Assembly: GCA_025928415.1 (NCBI GenBank)
Contig: JAICJK010000138.1
Location: 1 to 6,793, forward strand
DNA: 6,793 nt
Direction of reading: 5' to 3'
DNA from: Solirubrobacteraceae bacterium
GTDB taxonomy: Bacteria > Actinomycetota > Thermoleophilia > Solirubrobacterales > Solirubrobacteraceae
Of the stretch, positions 5,594 to 6,793 are shown piece by piece. Made by a program: the position numbers and the translations under genes. How positions within the stretch are numbered: position 1 is the stretch's first letter; every line of letters begins with the position of its first letter. The notes under the pieces are model-generated. The model was not told where the DNA came from, made no database searches, and saw only the letters and a program-made list of their open reading frames with translations.

Positions 5594-6715
5594 TCACCAC
5601 TCCCGCAGCCGGGCCGTGATGAGGACGTCCTCGGCGCTGCGCTCGCAGTCCAGCGTCAGCGCGCGCAGGGCCTCGGCGATGCGCTCGACGCCCTCGCCCT
5701 CGAGCGGGTCGCGGGCGGTGCGGCCGCCGAGCAGCAGCGGCGCCAGGAACAGGCGGACCTCGTCGATCTCCCCCGCGTCGAGGAACGCCCCCGCCAGGTG
5801 CGGGCCGCCCTCGAGCAGCACGGCGGTCACGGCGCGGTCCCCGAGCTGGTCGAGGGCCGAGCGCACGCGCGCGGGCTCGTGCTGGCCGGTGGCGACGATC
5901 ACGTCGACGCCGGCCATCTCCAGGCCGTCGGTCTGCGTGCGCGGCGCCGCGCGGGAGACCACGACGCTGAGCGGGATGTCCGTGGCCGAGCGGACGAGCT
6001 TGGAGTCCAGCGGCAGGCGCGCCGTGGAGTCGAACACGACGCGGCGCGGCTGGCGCACATCGAGCGCCTCGATGCGGGCGGTGAGCTGCGGGTCGTCGGC
6101 CAGCGCCGTCCCGATCCCGACCGCGACCGCGTCCACCGACGCCCGCCAGTGGTGGGCGCGGGCGCGCGAGGACGCCGAGGAGATCCACTGCGAGTCGCCG
6201 GCCTGGGTGGCGACCTTGCCGTCGAGGGTCATCGCCGACTTGAACAGGACCCACGGGCGCCCCGTGCGGGCGTGCTTGCGGAAGGCCTGGTTGAGCAGGC
6301 GCGCTCGGGCCGCGAGCTCGCCGTCGGCGACGACGACCTCGACGCCCTCGTCGCGCAGGATGCCCAGGCCGCGGCCCGAGGCCTTCTCGGTCGGGTCGTC
6401 GGAGGCGACGACGACGCGCTTCAGGCCGGCGCGCAGGATCGCGTCGGTGCACGGCGGCGTCTTGCCCTCGTGGCAGCAGGGCTCCAGCGAGACGTACATC
6501 GTCGCGGACGACAGGTCGGCGTCCCCGCAGGCGGCGATCGCGTTGACCTCGGCGTGCGGACCGCCGAACTCGGCGTGCCAGCCCTCTCCCAGGACCTCGC
6601 CGTCGCGGGCCACGACGGCCCCCACGACGGGGTTCGGATGCACCCGGCCCGACCCGTTGTGGGCGAGGTCGACGGCGCGCGCGAGGTGCGCGTGATCGGT
6701 GGCGGTGCGGGGCAT
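5594..6715 (-). CDS. ribD: bifunctional diaminohydroxyphosphoribosylaminopyrimidine deaminase / 5-amino-6-(5-phosphoribosylamino)uracil reductase
   Basis: RibD carries out the second and third steps of the pyrimidine branch: deamination of the GTP cyclohydrolase II product, then NADPH-dependent reduction of its ribosyl group. The 373 residues divide into an N-terminal cytidine-deaminase-like domain (about 1-145) and a C-terminal reductase domain (about 153-370). The deaminase has HPNPVVGAVV (26-35), HAE with zinc ligand His54 and catalytic Glu56, and EPCCHEGKTPPC (78-89) with zinc ligands Cys80 and Cys89. The reductase has FKSAMTLDGKVA (158-169), GDSQWIS (173-179), GIGTALADDPQLTAR (200-214) and LLEGGPHLAGAF (300-311). 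All expected motifs are present and the length is normal. The ATG at 6715 gives the usual short N-terminus; the ribosome site is weak and lies inside the distal arm of an inverted repeat. It is the first gene of the visible rib operon, and its stop is one base before ribE. Confidence 0.96.
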   Translation of the reverse strand: MPRTATDHAHLARAVDLAHNGSGRVHPNPVVGAVVARDGEVLGEGWHAEFGGPHAEVNAIAACGDADLSSATMYVSLEPCCHEGKTPPCTDAILRAGLKRVVVASDDPTEKASGRGLGILRDEGVEVVVADGELAARARLLNQAFRKHARTGRPWVLFKSAMTLDGKVATQAGDSQWISSASSRARAHHWRASVDAVAVGIGTALADDPQLTARIEALDVRQPRRVVFDSTARLPLDSKLVRSATDIPLSVVVSRAAPRTQTDGLEMAGVDVIVATGQHEPARVRSALDQLGDRAVTAVLLEGGPHLAGAFLDAGEIDEVRLFLAPLLLGGRTARDPLEGEGVERIAEALRALTLDCERSAEDVLITARLREW

Positions 6716-6718
6716 GGC

Positions 6719-6764
6719 GCTCGACGGACCAGTCTACGACCCCGCGCATCGTCCCCCGTCGAGC
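6719..6764 (-). repeat. inverted repeat just upstream of ribD (9-bp arms)
   Basis: GCTCGACGG at 6719-6727 is the exact reverse complement of 6756-6764, with 28 bases between. On the transcript the distal arm ends three bases before the ribD ATG and would cover the ribosome landing area. It could be a translational control hairpin or an operator half-site pair. A 9-bp match over this distance could also be chance in G/C-rich DNA. Confidence 0.55.
6731..6736 (-). promoter_or_regulatory. weak candidate -10 box upstream of ribD
   Basis: The - strand reads TAGACT, a TANNNT match ending 15 bases before the ribD ATG. It would give a leader of about 9 bases with no room for a riboswitch. No -35 match lies at normal spacing, and the same bases form a stop codon for a possible upstream frame, so the operon may instead start outside the window. 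Confidence 0.25.
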
Positions 6765-6793
6765 CGGTAGATGGTCATGACCGCACCCGGGCG
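6734..6793 (-). other. possible 3' end of an upstream gene (uncertain)
   Basis: A - strand frame enters from the right edge and reads RPGAVMTIYRLDGGRCAGS before a TAG at 6736-6734, 18 bases before ribD. It is too short to identify and its end does not resemble a protein I know, including the ribulose-phosphate 3-epimerase sometimes found near ribD. A + strand start at 6771 or 6777 (reading MVMTAPG or MTAPG) is an equally possible explanation for this edge, and it may simply be non-coding. Confidence 0.25.

Noticed and set aside
5520..6749. - strand frame of 409 codons overlapping ribD, and the + strand frame of 359 codons opposite it (5616-6695)
   Set aside because: Both are Arg/Ala/Pro/Ser-rich shadows of ribD, which has complete catalytic motifs.

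Overview
The window is very GC-rich, with almost every codon ending in G or C, gene ends packed tightly and frequent GTG starts. Together with the kind of TPR tail, lipoprotein peptidase and cation transporter seen here, this suggests a high-GC actinobacterium, most likely of the Thermoleophilia/Solirubrobacterales type. That placement is inferred from gene style, not from a marker gene. The region looks chromosomal: I see no insertion sequence, phage gene, CRISPR array, tRNA or rRNA.

Layout from left to right: (1) 1-429, + strand, the 3' end of a gene for a TPR-containing protein, possibly the tail of a Ser/Thr protein kinase. (2) 464-1699, - strand, a secreted M28-family zinc aminopeptidase lipoprotein, convergent with gene 1. 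(3) 1841-2824, + strand, a cation diffusion facilitator transporter of the SLC30A9 (ZNT9)-like type, divergent from the peptidase across about 140 bases. (4) 2873-3214, - strand, a small single-pass membrane protein of unknown function. (5) 3234-6715, - strand, a complete riboflavin biosynthesis operon transcribed right to left as ribD, ribE, ribBA, ribH. No gene-free stretch reaches 300 bases.

The four rib genes encode the dedicated pathway from GTP and ribulose 5-phosphate to riboflavin. RibBA supplies both precursors, RibD performs the deamination and reduction steps, RibH makes 6,7-dimethyl-8-ribityllumazine and RibE converts it to riboflavin. The junctions are extremely tight: a one-base gap at ribD-ribE, a GTGA overlap at ribE-ribBA and an ATGA overlap at ribBA-ribH. 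This suggests a single mRNA with translational coupling. The small membrane protein begins 19 bases after ribH and could be cotranscribed, although it also has a -10-like box placed for a leaderless transcript.

Most of the window is ordinary. The best candidate for something undescribed is the 3' end of ribE. It carries two perfect inverted repeats in tandem (15-bp arms with a 3-base loop, then 9-bp arms with an 11-base interior) inside a 34-codon Gly/Ala/Pro-rich tail. The codon use of this tail is strikingly unlike the rest of the gene: 9 of the 34 codons end in A or T, against 1 of the first 28 codons of ribE. It looks like a structured RNA element or inserted palindrome absorbed into the reading frame just before ribBA. 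A second, weaker observation is a 9-bp inverted repeat whose distal arm ends three bases before the ribD start codon.
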